20,076 nt of DNA from Funneliformis mosseae (taxonomy: Eukaryota; Glomeromycota; Glomeromycetes; Glomerales; Glomeraceae). Both the position numbers and the translations under genes were made by a program. How positions within the stretch are numbered: position 1 is the stretch's first letter; each line of letters opens with the position of its first letter. The stretch is taken from positions 1-20,076 of the forward strand of contig CAJVPP010001426.1 of assembly GCA_910592005.1 (NCBI GenBank), given 5' to 3'. This document shows, piece by piece, positions 18,530 to 20,076 of this stretch. A model generated the notes under the pieces. That model made no database searches. It saw only the letters and a program-made list of their open reading frames with translations, and had not been told where the DNA came from.

Positions 18530-20076
18530 ATGTTTACCAAAACGACTATTTTAAAGATCTGAAAACTTAAAGCTAATAACTTTGTGTTGGTTTTAGAGCA
18601 GTTTCTATAAAAGCATAATCTGTTAGCTGACTTTACCCCAGAATAATTAAGCAAACATATTCTTGAACTTGATGCTTTGCTTTCTAATTAGATGACTCGT
18701 AGGTATGTTAAAGTTATCCTTATCAAAGGCACTGATAACAGAGGCACTAATAATAGACGTTTATTTAGTAAAGAGCAGATAAAGGATCTCTTATCAGATA
18801 AGAAAAAGAAAAACCTCACCATTGAGGGAAGAACAGAATACTATGCTAAGGTTGGTGATGCTATAGATATTTTTACCTATCATCTAAACTTAGGTTTGAA
18901 AAATAAAAATAAAAATAAAATCATTACTAGTGTCTTGCGTCAGTTAACATTTTATGTAAAGTTAGCAGAAGGTTGTGTAGATTCTGCAATTATTGAAGAA
19001 TTTGCTAAAGATAAGGACCTTATTCAAGATTTTAATAAAATTCAGAAAGAACAAACTAAAAAGCGATTGACTAATGTAGGTAAAATCTGAATTCTAAAAT
19101 ACTTATCATCAGTAAGGGTGCTTAAAAGAATTTAGAATATAGATGTTTCTAAAGTCTCAACTAAAGAAGATCTTATAAATGTAATTGTAATATTAAGTAT
19201 AAGACCTACAGAAGTGAGATCTCTTCAGATCAATCACTATAAAGTTAATCTATTCAATCCTCCAGCATAATATAAAAATGGTTATTCTTGGTATTGCACA
19301 GGCTATTTAAAGAGTAGAGGAGAAAATAAGGAGAATTCTGACTCCTGACCATTTCTTTCCATTGAGAAAAATCCAGAATGCACAAAAGAATTACTCACTT
19401 GGATTCAAGAGGCAATTAAGGCAGAAAAGTTATAAGATCCTGTCTATACTGAAAGTAGAACACGTAATACTTGGTCATTTAATAAATTCTTAAAGCAAAA
19501 GCCTTATAAGTTTATTCTAAAGATTTAAGAGAATATGGAGCTAAACACGCTTTCAGAGCTCATGATGATAAAAAAACAACTTCTAAAAATCTTAAATGTC
19601 TTATAAGAATTGCATTAAGGTAAGAATCTGACTGTCTTAATGCAAGCGATAATTACGCTATAAGTAATACAAAATTAGAAAAGTTCTCTTTTAAAAATGA
19701 GAGTCCAAAATCCCAAACATAGGCTTCTTCACCTGTGCTCTAGCTTGATCTAAAAAAGTCTCAAACTATAGACATAGATTTAATATTAGCTAAAATTCAG
19801 AAATAAATGCCAATCTGAAGCAGGCTGAGAGGTGCTTTATATGATCGCATAATTTCTCTAACTAAAAGCACTCAAGGTAAGGTGTTTTGCTATTTTTTTA
19901 TTTGAAGCAAGATATATCATATATAAAATATCACAAAAATGGTAACTAATTAAAATTATTTACAGTAGCGGTCATAAATACCTGACTGCCTCTAACTCTG
20001 GCTACAAGTAAGTAAATTCAAAATTTTTTTTATTTAAAAAATACATAATCAACTAACTAAAATTAATACATTATGT
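18530..20076 (+). pseudogene. decayed tyrosine-recombinase-like gene, 3' end beyond the window
   Basis: The frame begins at the ATG 18530 (MFTKTTILKI) with stops at four sites before an open run of 132 codons from 18692. The N-terminal half is helical and Lys-rich (FSKEQIKDLLSDKKKKN), fitting a core-binding domain. ILSIRPTEVRSLQI at 19190-19230 fits the first catalytic Arg block. YSWYCTGYLKSRGENKEN (19285-19335) fits the beta-hairpin with the catalytic Lys. After a frameshift near 19495, KDLREYGAKHAFRAHD (19519-19566) fits the second Arg/His block, and ASDNYAI puts a candidate nucleophile Tyr at 19654-19656. A Ser/Pro/Lys-rich tail follows. An intron runs 19877-19965 (GTAAGG...ACAG), then a short exon to a GTAAGT donor at 20008. 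Tyrosine recombinases cut and rejoin DNA at specific sites to integrate or excise elements. About a dozen stops and one frameshift make it inactive. Family recognition rests on motif order and is less certain than the helicase call. Confidence 0.65.

Noticed and set aside
2004..20007. Alternative genetic code (TAA/TAG read as Gln, TGA as Trp)
   Set aside because: TAG also stands where Trp is expected in the primase-helicase, Gln and Trp are still commonly encoded by CAA, CAG and TGG, and frameshifts occur, so decay explains the stops better.
1..20076. Mitochondrial or bacterial origin because of the high AT content
   Set aside because: Short GT-AG introns, hAT and mariner-type elements and 8-bp target duplications point to a nuclear eukaryotic genome.

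Overview
The window looks like nuclear DNA of a very AT-rich, repeat-laden fungus. A glomeromycotan (arbuscular-mycorrhizal) fungus such as Rhizophagus, Gigaspora, Diversispora or Geosiphon is my best guess. That guess rests on remembered resemblance of several decayed protein families to multi-copy glomeromycotan proteins and was not checked by search. Short GT-AG introns inside the decayed genes argue against a bacterial or mitochondrial source. I see no intact gene longer than about 135 codons. Nearly everything is a molecular fossil, in which Gln, Arg and Trp codons have become TAA, TAG or TGA by C-to-T or G-to-A transitions, with a few added frameshifts.

Layout. 80-1401: a tandem array of about eleven units of roughly 125 bp. 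Each unit looks like a mini-exon plus a short intron, with splice-like signals on both strands. 2004-4545 (minus): a five-exon, degenerate hAT-superfamily transposase. 4898-7294 (plus): a five-exon degenerate gene of an unrecognised, probably multi-copy family with a coiled-coil segment. 7295-10614: an extremely AT-rich desert holding two small TA-flanked MITE-like elements. 10615-10650: a perfect 36-bp palindrome at a visible composition change. From there to the right edge base composition is less extreme and the content is different.

10.6-20.1 kb holds what may be one decayed mobile unit. It has a small minus-strand ORF, a SAM-domain-like fragment, two hairpins, a long archaeo-eukaryotic-primase plus superfamily-2 helicase gene (origin-binding-protein/Herpes_ori_bp-like), a third hairpin closely matching the first two, an unknown ORF, and a tyrosine-recombinase-like gene running towards the window edge. 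The genes from 12.5 kb onward share one strand. This is the gene set expected of a self-replicating, site-specifically integrating element: primase and helicase for copying, recombinase for integration or excision, and hairpins as candidate att sites, origins or terminators.

The primase-helicase gene was itself hit by two non-autonomous hAT-type insertions (13741-14750 and 16089-16272). Each is flanked by a recognisable 8-bp target duplication, and removing one duplication copy plus the insertion closes the reading frame exactly. The larger insertion contains 14 copies of a 50-bp quasi-palindromic repeat. The relative order of events is therefore element first, then hAT insertions, with transition decay continuing afterwards.
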